DNA from: Lingula anatina
Taxonomy: Eukaryota; Brachiopoda; Lingulata; Lingulida; Lingulidae
DNA: 64,000 nucleotides
NCBI RefSeq assembly: GCF_001039355.2
Contig: NW_019774725.1
Span: forward strand, 271,336-335,335
Direction: 5' to 3'
A program made the translations under genes and the position numbers. The notes below the pieces were generated by a model, which was given only the letters and a program-made list of their open reading frames with translations, had not been told where the DNA came from and ran no database searches. Below, in pieces: positions 51,289 through 64,000 of this stretch. Positions within the stretch are counted from its first letter, which is position 1. Each line of letters starts with the position of its first letter.

Positions 51289-52280
51289 GACACCAGAGAT
51301 ACAGGCAATGAATAATTCTAATTAAATAACTGCTAACATGTACATATTAAGGAAACAAATTTTAATAAAGTATCTTAATTATCTCGGTGCAATATCTGCT
51401 GATCCCCATGTATCACGGTTTTAGCAAGATAAACTAGATACTTAATTTCCTACAGCAAGATGGATGTACTGCCATTGGCAAAAATCCCATATATCAGTAT
51501 CCCACCTATCTGGCACAAAGCTGGATGTTGGCAGTACCCCACACAACATGGTTAAGAATTTAGATTCATGCTGATACAAAGAATGAACCCGTCGATGAGA
51601 CGAGGGGAAACTGATATGATTTATGTGTATTTTTAATTTCTATCGTGAGCCAATGTCAATGGTCCTATGACCAAATCACCACAACGCAAAGAGCTGTCAG
51701 TTGAACTGGAACGCAATCCTGGCTGTACAGTTTTTGTCTTGTTCAACTTTCATTGTTATGGAATTTTTGCATTCCTTTTTCAATTTGTCACTTCCGACAC
51801 AAGCATTTAGCATTATAATGACTAGTTTGTATTTCAGGTTATTCCCCTTATTCTTACATATCTAAATTACATGGACACAAGTTACTCACTGCAGCAAATA
51901 ATTCATGTCAGCTGCAGCGCCCACTTACCGAGATCTGCTTGCATTCACTTCCAACTCTACGTCAACTCAAAATCTCGTCAACTACAGCTGTGGCCGCGGT
52001 CTATTGATTTTGACTGTGACACCGTTATCATTGCAGCAGGTGCGCTTCTCGGAACACCCGGATGTGTTTAATTAGAGGTACTTTAGTTTTCTCTGTAAAA
52101 TGAATGCAATTATCATAGCAACTAACGTGAAATCACGAATCTCGTAATCTCCAGTATTATTCTATATAATTACTTTGCAACAGAGATCATTTCAGGGCAT
52201 TATGTAGGGTGTCCCCACACGAACCAATAGGATTTGCGTCGCATTCGTTTCTGCGTGATTACAAACAACATCATTTAGCC
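51289..52280. promoter_or_regulatory. Promoter region of ZDHHC17, with a possible divergent non-coding exon
   Basis: A CCAAT box at 52224-52228 lies 53 bases before the ZDHHC17 ATG. On the minus strand a strong donor CTCG|GTAAGTGG (exon end 51929) follows a stretch of 60-130 bases free of other splice signals. It could be the distal first non-coding exon of the three-LIM gene, which needs one upstream of 39055. That would make the pair head-to-head. This part is conjecture. Confidence 0.35.
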
Positions 52281-55200
52281 ATGGACGAGAGGGAACCAAG
52301 TTGTAATCCTGTGGAGCCGCTTCTTCAACAGGTATGAGGCGTCGACTAATTAAGATTTTGATTAAAGAATTTAAAACATTCTTCAATTGTCCTTCGTTAA
52401 AAAAAATATGGTTTATATTAGATCAGCCAGATTGATCTATTTGCCGGGTAAGGTGAATCGACATGGGGGTAGATTGAGCAATGTCAATGTTTACACTGTA
52501 CTGGTGTGGCTTATTTAGTCCCAGGACATGGGTGTTGCCTGTTATCAAGATAGCGCTGTACCCCTAGTAACTCACTTCAGTTAAGACCTTTGAACGACAT
52601 CAATGGCTTGTGAATAAATCGGCCTCAAACTGGGTGTGTGTAATTTATTAAATTCATTCCTGATCAATCCACTCCCAAAATTCCAAAATGCTTCAGTTTT
52701 TGCCTCTGGTCTCTAATTAACTGTAGTGCTAAAATATGAACATCACAATCACTGTACAGTGTATGGTGCAGCTTGGATTGTATCCTCCCCTAGGAAATGA
52801 ATCAGTTTGAAAAAGAACAATGTCATAACAAAAACATGTTTAAGAAGAAAAGTCAAAAGAATTTGTTCAGTTGCATTACCAGGCTTTTTATTATTAAGAC
52901 TTCTTGTGCATCACATGTTATCTAAGCCCCTGCAGTGGCACCAAATGGCAGGATTCATAGTCCTGTGGATCAATGCAGAGCCTAATGGAGTATCGGGACT
53001 GGCAGATTGATTATAATGTACTGCAGTTTTCTTGTAGACTTATCTCAGATGTATAGAAATGAATATGGTGACTATTCCGCCTACACACACAATGATTAAA
53101 TATCCCTCCTGTTTTGATTGTATTGATATTTAATATAAATTAACTTACCAGAAAGGAGTTGACTTTGATATCTTGGAAAATGTTGATTCAAATATGGGGA
53201 TCTTTATTGGTTATTGCTGGTGTACATTGATTAGCTGTTTCATGTTCTGTTCATGTCCATAACAATGTACCCCTTGTATATTTTCAGGTAGATGATGAAG
53301 ATGAATTCAAGCCATATCCTACCCAACCAGACATGGGGGCGGCGGCACCCAGTATGCCCAGTGTACCCCCTAAAGCAGAACCCACCATGGATGAGATGAT
53401 GAAATATGACATCGTCAAGGCAACCCAGTATGGTGTGATAGAGAGATGCAAGGAGCTGGTGGAGGCGGGGTTTGATGTCAATCAAATGGACAGGGAGAAC
53501 GTGTCTCTCCTGCACTGGGCAGCAATCAACAATAGACAGGAACTCGCCAAGTACGTAGGTCATAGTAGATGGGTGTTTATAATATGGTAGATTTAATTTG
53601 CGAGAGAGCACTACAAAATTTATTCATGGTTCTGACTAGATTGAAGTCTGGGCCCACCTCATAATAGTGACTATCTTGGATGTATACTTCAGTTTGCTTA
53701 TCAGTTAACACCTTTAAGGATTTAGTATGAACATTTATGCAGAGGAATTACATTTCAAGATATTATTCATGTGACCTTTTCAGATATTATATCTCCAAAG
53801 GGTGCATCATTGATAAATTTGGTGGTGATCTGAACTCTACTCCCCTACACTGGGCCACAAGGTGAGATGGGAATGAAGATATAGTAGTGAGATTAAAAAA
53901 TCAAAATTATAGCCTGTAATATTTTTTGGTGAAGTGGGATAAAACTATATATTCGCTAAGATTGTAGTTAGACTGCTTTATTATTTATAAATTATATTCA
54001 CATAATATCTGGAGAGCAATTATCAAAATTTGAATATATTTTAACTTTACCAACAATTTATGAGAGTTATGGGGAAGGTAAGTTTTATATTTACCATGTT
54101 TTTACTGTCATATAATAAAGTTTCATTTAAAAAAATGAAAAAAATTAATCTCTCTCTTTTAGACAGGGTCATCTTCCCATGATGGTGCAATTGATGTCAT
54201 ATGGTGCAGACCCATCTCTTAGGGATGGAGAAGGTGTGTACAGAAGTGGAACTTTAAAAACAGTTGATAAAAGTTATAAGAAATAAAAACAACTTTTAGT
54301 GTTTGGAAAAGGACTGCAATTGCAATGCAGTGATTAGGGCTTTTAAGCCTATAGGGCTTTCATTATTTTTTTGTCTCACTAGTGTTTTTTATGCTTTGCC
54401 ATCTTGTGCATGAATATGCTAGATGGAATGAATTTTTACATGATTGTAAATGATTTATTTCAGGCTGTAGCTGTATACATTTAGCTGCCCAGTTTGGTCA
54501 CAGCAGTCTAGTTGCCTACTTGCTAGCCAAGGGTCAGGATGTGGACATGTTAGATAAGAATGGAATGACAGCTTTAATGTGGGCAGCCTACAGAGTTATT
54601 GGGTATGTGAAAGAAAATAGCTATAGTGGAATGAACTTTATTTTTTGAATGAAATATTTGCCTTATGAGCCAAGATGGACATGAGGCTATAATAGTGCAG
54701 TATAATGGTTTAAACACTAAAGTGTTTGATATTATACAACTTATACAACTGCTAAACAAAATGTGTTAAAATTTTTCTGGTCTTCTTAAAAAGTAGTTAT
54801 AAAAGTATTGTTTGGAAGTTAAATTTTTATATTTTTCATTGTATAAGAATATTTAACCACATTGTGAAAAAATGAGTATTTGATGAAGTAAATATGAAAA
54901 AACAAACGATGCAAATTAATATCCTTCATTTCAGGCCTGATCCCACGAGGCTCCTGCTCAAGTTTGATGCATCTGTGAATAAAACAGACAAGTTTCACCA
55001 CAACACTGCCCTCCACTGGGCAGTTATGATAGGCAACAATGTGGCAGTGAACCACCTTGTAGAGGCTGGGATTAATCTAGATGCAGTCAATGCCAAGGTT
55101 TGAAATAAGATCATTTTCTTATTATAAAGTTGTCTGTCATAAACTACCAAAGCTTGACTTCTAAAAATTATACCTGTTGATATGTGTCAAGGGTTAAGAA

Positions 55201-58200
55201 AAGACATAGCTCAAACATGTGAAAGTGTGTGATAAATATTACAAGATGTTTTGTTTTAAGATACTTCATGGTTAGAAATTAATGGTAAATACTCCTTTTT
55301 TTAGGGAGAAACAGCTTTAGACATTGCAATTGCCAAAAAGAACCACTGGCTGGTGAAGAATCTTCGTAAGGCAAGAATAGAAAGAGGATATGATAAATCA
55401 AATTGTATACAGACATATGTTCATGACAAGGTGAGATTTAAGTAGATGTTGTCAGGAGATATGACTGAAAAAAACAAAAGCTGTAAAATACAGAGTCTAA
55501 TCCTTTTTAAACTTCATTATATTTCACACTTTATTAATTTCACCAATCCTTCAGTCAATTTTATTGCTTTAATTACAAATCATTTCATCAGCAGTTGTTG
55601 CCAGCAGCTATTTTATTATCTAGGTTTTGTGCAGGGATCTGAAGTTCAAGGCATGAAGATGATGCTCTATTTTTTTTAATCTGTGAATTTCAGGCTACAA
55701 GAAGACGTGTGATCTGGACATTCCCCTTCATCATGCTCTTCCTTGGAGGTGCCATATTTGAACTGAACTGTTCCTGGTGGTTGAAACTGGGTTTCTGTGT
55801 ACTTACATTTCTGTTTTATAAAGGCGTAACTAGGTATGTATATAACTTGTTGAACACGACCTACTTTCATTTTCTTTCTTTTTTTTTTTCAAAGAAAATT
55901 TTAACATGATGTTTGAAAGTAAATGAGATGATATGAAAATTAATCTGAATATGGAATTTGTGATGGCTGTTAACATCTGAGCCTTGACTGGAGAAAAACA
56001 AACGACAAAAAATTCACAGAATAGTTGTATTTATTTGAAGAATGATACATGCATTACTACTTGATCAAGACTATGTCACTGACTCTTACAGCAAAGTTTT
56101 GCCTGAACAACCATCTTTCCGTATTTCAGCCTGTTCTTTGATGACCGTGCATGGACAATAGAAGCGCCTGTTGCTGTCTACTTAGCAACCAAGCTGTGGA
56201 TGCATGTCACGTGGTTTGTCTACTTCTGGCCATATATCCTTTGTGTTAAGATATTTACTATGTACAGTGGTTACTGTACTATTCTCAACTGCTTTCTAAC
56301 TTGGAAAGTATGCATTTTAAATGAGAGGGAGAATTTTTATCCATCCTTTCTTGGGAGGTCATCTTTGTTTCAAGATATTTCATAATGTTGCTGTGCTTAA
56401 GTGAGAAAATTTTGATTTTCTCCTTTTTTCCTTTAATTTCCCATTTCCCCTTTGTCTGAAGGTGTATTTTAACATGATGCCCTGGATATAGAATTATTGA
56501 CCATATTTACAGGTGTAAAAGTACTTGTAGATCATACATTAGATGTACAGCATGTATATATAAATACAAAATTAAGATAACAGGAAACAATAAATTTGAA
56601 CAATGATTTACTAAAAAATGTGCTAGCAATCTTATATACTGTAGCATCACAAAAGTTAATGAGTAAATGAAAATGCATCAATTTTCTTAACCTTTTGCAC
56701 ATGTAAACAGGTTCACAATACAAGTTATGTTCAGCTGTAATACACTGGCTCTGACATACTATTTCTGGAAAGCAGTAAGGACAGACCCAGGCATTATTAA
56801 GTCAACTAGGGAGGAAAGGATCAGGGTAATGATAAAAAATCTGTGTTGTCATAAATTTTTTTAAATTATATTTTGAATACCAAGGCGTCTTATTCTATTT
56901 GAAAGGATTACAAATAATTTGGAAGCTAAAGTCTGATTTGCATCATTTTCTATCATAATTCCTTTGACTGCATTTAAACATATGTATCTATGATAAATAT
57001 TTATTTTTGCATAAGATCTATAGCTACATTGTGGTTTTTAAAATGATTTATAATATTTATGAATATTAATGATATTTATTTACTAATAAATATGTATTAA
57101 ATACCTGTTACTCTTCAGGTAATATTAGAATATTCTGAGCTGCAGGCCTTTGATCTGAATCAGTTCTGTGCCACATGTATACAGAGGCGGCCAATTAGAT
57201 CAAAACACTGCTCTATATGTGATAAATGTGTCAGCAAGTTTGACCACCACTGCCCTTGGATATACAACTGTGTTGGTATGTATACTGTGATTGTATATTG
57301 TGATATGATTAATATCATTTACTCATTTTTCTGTCAAGTACTTACTACCAAATGATGTTTTTAGTGCATGCTTTACATGTTTTACTTGATCTAAAGGAAG
57401 TGAAAGCAGTAAAGGTGATTTTGTTTTAAAAGTTGCTTATTTAATTGGTGAAAATTGAGTCATTTATAGCAAGAAATATCAGTTGGTGTGATCTGTGTTT
57501 AGCCCTGAATTGGTACTGCTGATTTTTGTTAACTTCATGTACACTGTCAATTATGAGTGTCTTATATCTGTCCTAACTTGACCCATGCTGAACATGCTCC
57601 TTGATGATGAATTTAAAATCATAACAATTATTGGAAGAAATAGGCACAGCTTTGCAGTCGTATTTAATTATCTACATTTGCCTCAAGGTTTAAATTATTT
57701 TGTTAATTTGTTTATTTTGAATTTATTCCAGGTGAAAGAAACCACAAATATTTTATTTCTTATCTCTTCTTTCTCGTGGGAATGATCTCCTGGTGTTTGT
57801 TTGGCTGTGGACTCTGTAAGTATCATTTATACTACATTTTTAACTACCATTCACCATGCTTTTGATTAAGGAAACCCATATTTTCAATTGTAACTTCCTG
57901 TAACCTGTAACACTTATGAACACTCCGAATCATTTGTCAACCAACAAGAATCATACCCAAACTGCTCTCAGTAAAATTTTGATTTTATTCATTGTGAAAA
58001 TTTATATACAATGCCTGTGTATTAAATTCCTAACTTGGATGTTTTTAGACTGGCATCACAATGTGAAGTACAGCTGGGAGGATGATGGGATTACTGGTAT
58101 AGCCTGGAAACTGATGAAGGCGTCTCCCTGGGTGTTCTGGATAGCTATGAATGCAATGTTTCATGTACTCTGGGTTGGGATGCTGCTGATATGCCAGCTC

Positions 58201-61200
58201 TACCAGGTAGATCTAGAGGGAATGTACAGGAGAATATGTTTATTTGTTTCTTACAAGGGAGAAAGTAAGATATAAGAGTCTTGCAACATGCTAAATTGAT
58301 ATCTTAATGAGGAACCTGTTCCATTCCGAAATTTAAATCTGTGTGTACATGTAACTGTCAAAATTAAAGTGACATTTTAAAAACTCTCCAGTAATTGTAA
58401 AATTGGAGACTGGTTTTATATCAGTTATAATTATATAGAATGTTGATTTGATGGATATCAGAAAAAATGATCCCAATTTGTGGATTTTTTTTCAGGCGGT
58501 TTGGCTGGGTGAAACAACCAATGAAAGACTAAATATCAATAGGTATAAACATTTCCATACAGAAAAGAAAGGACAGTTTGTCAGCCCGTTCGAGTAAGTA
58601 CAATACTACCCGTCAGGTTTTTCATTTGATTATTTCAGCTTTCTTATATATTTTGTCTCTTTAGGTTTTGTCTTTATTTAACTCTCTTTGCTTTAGATGT
58701 GTCAGTTTTCTTCCAACCCTCTTTTGTCATTCTCTGTATTTTTGATATTTCATCTTCAACTTTAGCTTAATATGCACAAATTTCACAGATCTCAGCAGCT
58801 CAGTTCTGTGCTGATGTAAGAGTAATTAGAAATTATGATCCAAGGATTTAATTCTCTTGACTGAATGTTTCTACAGTGATGAGGATGAGGATGAGGAGGA
58901 TTCGTTTGTTTACAAGCCACCGCGGTAATTATTAACTGCTTCCTAACCATGTGTGTTTGTTGGACAAGAACAGAAACACAAACAAAACAGTCAGACTCAA
59001 CCAAGCACTTGTTCTAAATGTCCCTTTTTTCTCAAACGAGGCAATTGACAAGTTAGATGTAATGCAAGGCTTTCCCTGAAGAGCTTTCCAGTCATCATTT
59101 GGACGGCCAGTTTCCTCAGGAAACTCTCATTTTTTGATGATGGCTAGACAGCTTACTCACTTAATGGTACTAAATTTTGGGGATGTGATGGCTTGATTTG
59201 TCAGTGCAGGTGGACGACCCAAAAAAATTCCTGGGAGGTATTTTGACATAGCCAGCTTATGTGATGTTCCCCTAATTACACATGAAATATACAGTTTAAA
59301 TTGAAAAATGAAATAAAGATGGACAGGTAAACAAAATGCTACCTTGTGTCTGAGGCTGCTCTGCTCAGATTGCTTTGAGCAGATGTTGCATTGTCAGAGA
59401 CAGGTTAGAGTAAGTTTATATGAAGTTTGTGCACATTTTTTTTAATGAAACTGGTTAAGTGTGTCATTTATGTGTACCCTCCTAAAATTTTGTTGTCCAC
59501 TATGCAACCTGGCTTACACTGACTGAGTACAAGTTAAAATTTCCAAAACTCATGGAACCTCCCTCTTTTCCTTTGGTCAGACTCCTGTTTCAGTGCTCCA
59601 CAATAATCGACAAATAGTTCTCCTCTTCATTAAGCATGATTGTAACTGTTTTGATCTCTAGTGATACAAGTCAGGCATAAATAAAAAAATTGGCTTTATT
59701 TAGATCCCTATGTGGCAGTTAATTTGTATTGTGTAATGTTGGTCATGTTGTAGTTTTAACTAATATTCTAACTGTAATGAAATTGATTCCATTCCATTCC
59801 ATTCCATTCCATTCCATAATGTACAATGCACTATGCACAGTTTCAGTTAGGAAAACATTGTTGCATTGTCACATTTCCATGCATGTAAGAACTTATTTGA
59901 GGACATTCTCAACCTGACATGCATGTTGGACCATAGTACGTCTGTGCATTTGATTTTGATACATATCATTTCATTTTGGAACATGTTTTAAATATTTCTT
60001 ATAAGTTTTCATGCTTTTATACAGTAATGATATGTTGGAATGTAGAAAACCATTGTGAAATAAATCAGTTTAAATTTGCTTAATTGTAATGAAAAATTGT
60101 TAATGAAATTGTAGTATGATCATTAGAAGTGACAGTGCTATATTGTTATACTATTGAAATGTACAAAAAGAAAAAGGCAAGTAATTTTAAAAAACAACGT
60201 AACCCCATCCTCCCACTCAACATTTTATTTATTTATTTTTTTTTTTGAGATGGTGCCCCTGAATTTTTTTAAAGAAAAAATAGAGAATACACATACTTGA
60301 TCAATTTCATAATCTGAGACACTTGACCTTTAAAATTCTAAACAATACGTTGTAAACATGCCTTAAAAAAGACTACTCACTTACTGGATTGTCCTATCTA
60401 GACTGTGATGTTAAATCATTGGTGTGTTTAAGAGGCAACATATTTTGTACTTTTTTTGTTGCTTTGTTCATATTAAGGTGGCATCTGGATATGGATCTCT
60501 AACAAAGCAGGGTCAGTCTGCTGGGGCATAGATGTACTAATTGCTAATTTGTGAAGATGCAGTGGGTTTGTGTAAAGAAATACAAGGAATATTTCTTAAC
60601 TTGAACCACAACTCAGGGATGACTAATTACACTTAGGCAATAATCTTTGGAAATATTCTAGTTCTCATTCTAAAAAAAGAATTTGTACTTGTAGGAATTT
60701 GTGAGAATTTTGGTATTGATTTGCAAATGATCAATGCCATTCTTTACTTTTCATAGTATATGAATTATGGGGCTTAGTTTGCAAGGTCATTGTTGTTTTT
60801 ATAATGTGTCATGTAGATATCATGTTTGTTTTTTGCTTCTTTTATTATGTTTATTTGATACTTTCTGCTTGGCAATAATTGCTGAGTGGTATTTACACTG
60901 AATATTTCTTTAAGTGAACAAATATAGTTTGATGCACTTAGTAATGAAAATGAATGAGTTCTACTTAAATACTGTAAACATTTTGAAATGCTGCATGAAA
61001 GTTGAATTTGCAGTAAACACCATATTTTCTGTCCTTGATATGTGGATTAAGATGGTGATGTTTTGAAATACTAATTTGTATGACATGACTTGTTTTACAT
61101 CGAGCTCTTCTTGCATGAATTACCTTATGCAGCAGGTGACTTATCATCTTTGTAAAGTATAAAATGTCTTAACCAAACTTAGATAATAGACCATGCCTTT

Positions 61201-61525
61201 CGACATCAAATATATTCAGTTTTTGCCTTTCATGTTTTATTATAAATAAATGATATGTTGGAATGTTCATTATGCAGTGTAAGAAGACTTAATCTACAGA
61301 GGATTTCTAATTTATGAAAATGAGAATTACTTAAAGCCGTTTTTTTCCCTCTTCAGTCGCGGTGTCATCAAGAACCTTATTGATGTGATGGGATGGCGCT
61401 GCATGGGTCTGTGTCGTCCTGATTCAACAGACTGGTCGAAACAGTTTGAACTTCCTAATGCCCCTCCAAAGTCCATAAGGACAGCAAAGTTTAATGTAGC
61501 AAGAGACAACTACCAGTATGTGTGA
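52281..61525 (+). CDS. ZDHHC17: ZDHHC17 (HIP14) ankyrin-repeat palmitoyltransferase, 663 aa
   Basis: S-acyltransferase of Golgi and vesicle membranes that palmitoylates neuronal and vesicle proteins recruited through its ankyrin repeats (known for the family). Exons: 52281-52331, 53288-53550, 53784-53861, 54163-54233, 54464-54602, 54935-55097, 55305-55430, 55694-55833, 56130-56261, 56711-56825, 57119-57275, 57732-57815, 58049-58206, 58496-58593, 58877-58924, 61357-61525; phases agree to TGA. Ankyrin repeats span residues about 55-290 ([40 protein letters not shown]). Six hydrophobic segments follow. The Cys-rich domain has [13 protein letters not shown] with catalytic Cys471, then TTNE (566-569) and NYQYV at the C-terminus. 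Human ZDHHC17 is 632 aa. The extra length is mostly a 16-residue acidic cassette exon and about four residues at the 56261 donor (GTACAG, the least certain junction). Confidence 0.93.
58877..58924 (+). other. ZDHHC17: In-frame acidic cassette exon of ZDHHC17
   Basis: A 48-nt exon with acceptor ctacag and donor CG|GTAATT, encoding an acidic stretch and then DSFVYKPPR. Exon 14 ends with GA and exon 16 begins with T, so skipping this exon also keeps frame (GAT, Asp). The skipped product [14 protein letters not shown] lines up directly with human SPFNHGCVRNIIDF. If not spliced, its CGG is followed at once by TAA. Confidence 0.75.
58925..61356 (+). other. Last intron of ZDHHC17 (2.4 kb)
   Basis: Non-coding. 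It contains six copies of ATTCC at 59786-59815 and several T-rich runs. No exon was recognised inside. Confidence 0.7.
59786..59815. repeat. (ATTCC)6 microsatellite
   Basis: Six perfect tandem copies of a pentamer inside the last ZDHHC17 intron. Confidence 0.95.
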
Positions 61526-63185
61526 AACTGCAAGCCAGGGCACTGGGCAAGAATTATTAAGTTTTTTATTTTCGTTTTTTTTTTCCCACAAACATAACAA
61601 AGAGGAAAAAAACAAAATGCAAGATCTATTACAGTTACCAGACAGATGAACTTATTTCAACATGTGTATGTATTATTTCAAAAGTTGACATGGGTGATTT
61701 TTTTTTCCTGAGAAAAGTCATGCTCAGGAAAAAGTCCTAGGAAGTGGCTTGGGAGTATTATGTGGAAAAATCTCTATGGGACTGAAGCTATCGATAATTT
61801 AAGGATACTCGATAAATCAAACCAAAGAACTTCAGAAGTTGTGAATGTGTGTCAAGTTCCTTCATGCTTGTGATAAAGAGTATTGGTATTCAATTTGCTG
61901 TAGCTCTGGACTACAAGGTTGAGTTTTTAAGGAATAAGTGTGATACAAATCTTGTCAATTTATTTACCAAATTTTTTTTTCATGTTGGCTTAATCATAGG
62001 GGACATTTACCAATCATGTTGAAGCTATTAGCAGAGGTCACCGTTTTACTGTATTTTGAAAATTATTTTACCAAAATGAACATGCTTTTTTTATTGATGT
62101 CTGGAACCTAAGTCTGTGTGTTCAGGAAAACCATATTTGGAGTTTTACGGGGACTATATATTTCTCAAATTGGGAATTCGGTGGTTTTAACTTAAACTGT
62201 TTAGTATTGTGTGCAAGATACATCCATAATTATTTTTAGGAAAAAGTTTTGCCCATTAAATATGTTGCTATACACTATGCTTACAGTTTATCATTTTGAA
62301 ATGGTTAGTTATTATTTTTAAATGATAAATTGACAATTTTTTAGATTTAAAATATCATCCGTATATCACTGAACAAAATGTTAAGAACTCTCTCTCTCTT
62401 TCACTCTCATAAGGTCAAATGCCCTGTCTGTCCATGTGTCGTGTTCCATGCTGATTGTATATTGTTGGTGTGTGCCAGTCTTCATTTAATTGCTTGTATT
62501 ACAGTACTCAAGATATGTGTTTCTTTTCAGTTATGATTAACATAAAATAAATATCCTTGTTTTAATTGCTTTGTAGAGCACAGTATATGGAAAATATTTG
62601 GGCATATTCATATATCATAGATATATTGTATAACAGTTAAAAGGACATTTTATATGAAGTGCTTAAAATCTTAAATATCCCTGACTTTCATAATTGCACT
62701 TTGTTGATAATCTAGATGTTTTAAACAATTCAGTGTTAATTATGTCACAGCGATTTACATATTCAACTACTTGAAGATGATAATTATCTTGTCCACGTTT
62801 TAGTCATTATAAAGTTCATGCTCTGAATAAAACAAAATGCTCCATGGATTTGATGATTGGGTGTGGTAGATTTTTATAATAATGTAACTATAAGTATAGC
62901 AATGATTTAACTGTTAATAATAATGTCAAAGAAGTGATACTAAGTAATTGTTGATTTAAAGTTACAAGATTGGTTCATGAAATTTAAATTTAATAGTATT
63001 ATATACTTATTCAAGATGAAGAATTAAATATGAGAGCTTTTTATACTTTTTTTTTTTTACTGTGTTAGACATATAATCTTCATGTTGGTTGCCTTGTGTT
63101 GTATGAAATGCCTTTATCTATTTTGTTTGAATGTAAATGTTGTAAAGTATTTGAAAATACAATAAACACTGGGATAGTGTGCTAA
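61526..63185 (+). terminator. 3' UTR and polyadenylation signal of ZDHHC17
   Basis: A 1.65 kb AU-rich non-coding tail. AATAAA at 63161-63166 is followed by a GT-rich element (gggatagtgtgc) and is the best end. Nearer AATAAA motifs (about 62544 and 62826) could give shorter forms. A (CT)n tract occurs near 62390. Confidence 0.55.
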
Positions 63186-64000
63186 TTTAAATAGCTTTTC
63201 ATAATAAATATTGTAAGATTCCAGCCTGCCTCCTCTTTTCCCTCTTTTCTTTGCCAAATCATACACACTGCCCAGGGAATTAGTATATGAAAACTATTGA
63301 CCAACTGGTCATATTTTTTTTAGTCCATGAAGAATGTACTATAAATAATTTTGCTTCATTATCATTTCCTTGTTTCTTCCTCCATTTTGTGTCTAATATT
63401 TAATAGTCTCTGATACAGAGACAATAAGTTGTGTTCAGCACAATATAAAAACAGGATGAGTATAGGACTCGTTCCCAATGAATCTATCCTTCTATGTAGA
63501 TCGATCCAATTCCACAGGGACTCTTGCTGAATGCAATCAGTTAAATTAACACCTAAAGGATGTGGGATGTAAAAAGTTGATTCAAATATGTTAGATTGTT
63601 CATAAAAGATTAGACCATTCCGATATTTACACTACATAATCACCATTATAGCAGAGGTGACTTTGGTTATGCTGTGAAAAGTTTTTATCTTTATTGCTTT
63701 AGACATTTTTGAGCAAGTCAATTTTTTAGTAAAGAGCGTGATATAAAGACGAAAGAGTGTTGAAGCATACTTATCTATGGTGCAGTGTGAAGACTTATAG
63801 TTCAAGAACTAAGTAATGAAACTATGCAGAAAAAGCATCTGAAATTAATGTGTAGATATCTTAAAATAAATGATAAAGCGATTGCCATCAAGTACAAAAA
63901 AAAAAATCATTGTTTTATTTCAAGACAAAATTTTATTACTGCCAACAGAACATGCCAACAAAATGTACACTTAATCAAGATACCGAGTATCATTATTTTA
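63186..64000. other. Intergenic right end with a repeat fragment
   Basis: No coding exon was seen. About 63480-63560 resembles the inverted-repeat elements near 1 and 1.5 kb (gggactcttgctgaatgcaatcag). Two minus-strand AATAAA motifs near 63915-63940 could mark the 3' end of a convergent gene beyond the window; this is unproven. Confidence 0.4.

Noticed and set aside
1-64000. CRISPR arrays, bacterial operons, phage or defence systems
   Set aside because: The window is clearly intron-containing animal DNA; no regularly spaced repeats of that kind were seen.

Overview
This window is eukaryotic nuclear DNA from an invertebrate animal. It is AT-rich. The genes are split into small exons with GT-AG introns of about 0.1 to 12 kb, and there are LINE and DNA-transposon remnants and many microsatellites. 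The gene set (CECR2, a QSER1/PRR12-type DUF4211 protein, single- and multi-LIM muscle proteins, ZDHHC17) and the signs of high heterozygosity suggest a marine lophotrochozoan, possibly a mollusc. That placement is inference; no taxon-specific marker was found.

Layout. (1) 207-4040, minus: first four coding exons of a CECR2-like chromatin-remodelling subunit, continuing off the left edge. (2) 4953-12998, plus: a complete 14-coding-exon gene for a 1434-residue DUF4211 protein, head-to-head with CECR2. (3) 14.1-19.4 kb: a small tandem repeat, a frameshifted LINE reverse-transcriptase remnant and gene-free AT-rich DNA. (4) 19415-22346, minus: a single-LIM muscle protein gene (Mlp60A type) with an alternative terminal half-LIM exon. 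Its first coding exon and promoter recur in a near-identical 4.4 kb copy joined at a single N. (5) 31866-39019, minus: a three-LIM muscle protein gene with eight coding exons, including a 70-nt linker exon found by splice phase. (6) 39-52 kb: long gene-free DNA with a sequence gap and a 1.95 kb fold-back transposon. (7) 52281-61525, plus: a complete ZDHHC17 (HIP14) ankyrin-repeat palmitoyltransferase of 16 coding exons, with a long 3' UTR.

How the genes relate. Genes 1 and 2 are both chromatin factors and seem to share a promoter region containing a YY1-like site. The two LIM genes are neighbours in the same orientation and share an intron position inside the LIM domain, which points to local duplication. 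ZDHHC17 is a separate housekeeping or neuronal enzyme gene. No operon, phage, CRISPR or defence system is present. I see no candidate for a wholly new biological system. The most consequential observations are two probable false haplotypic duplications in the assembly, the cassette and alternative exons, and the fold-back element. Exon boundaries were set by hand from splice consensus, phase and remembered family sequences.
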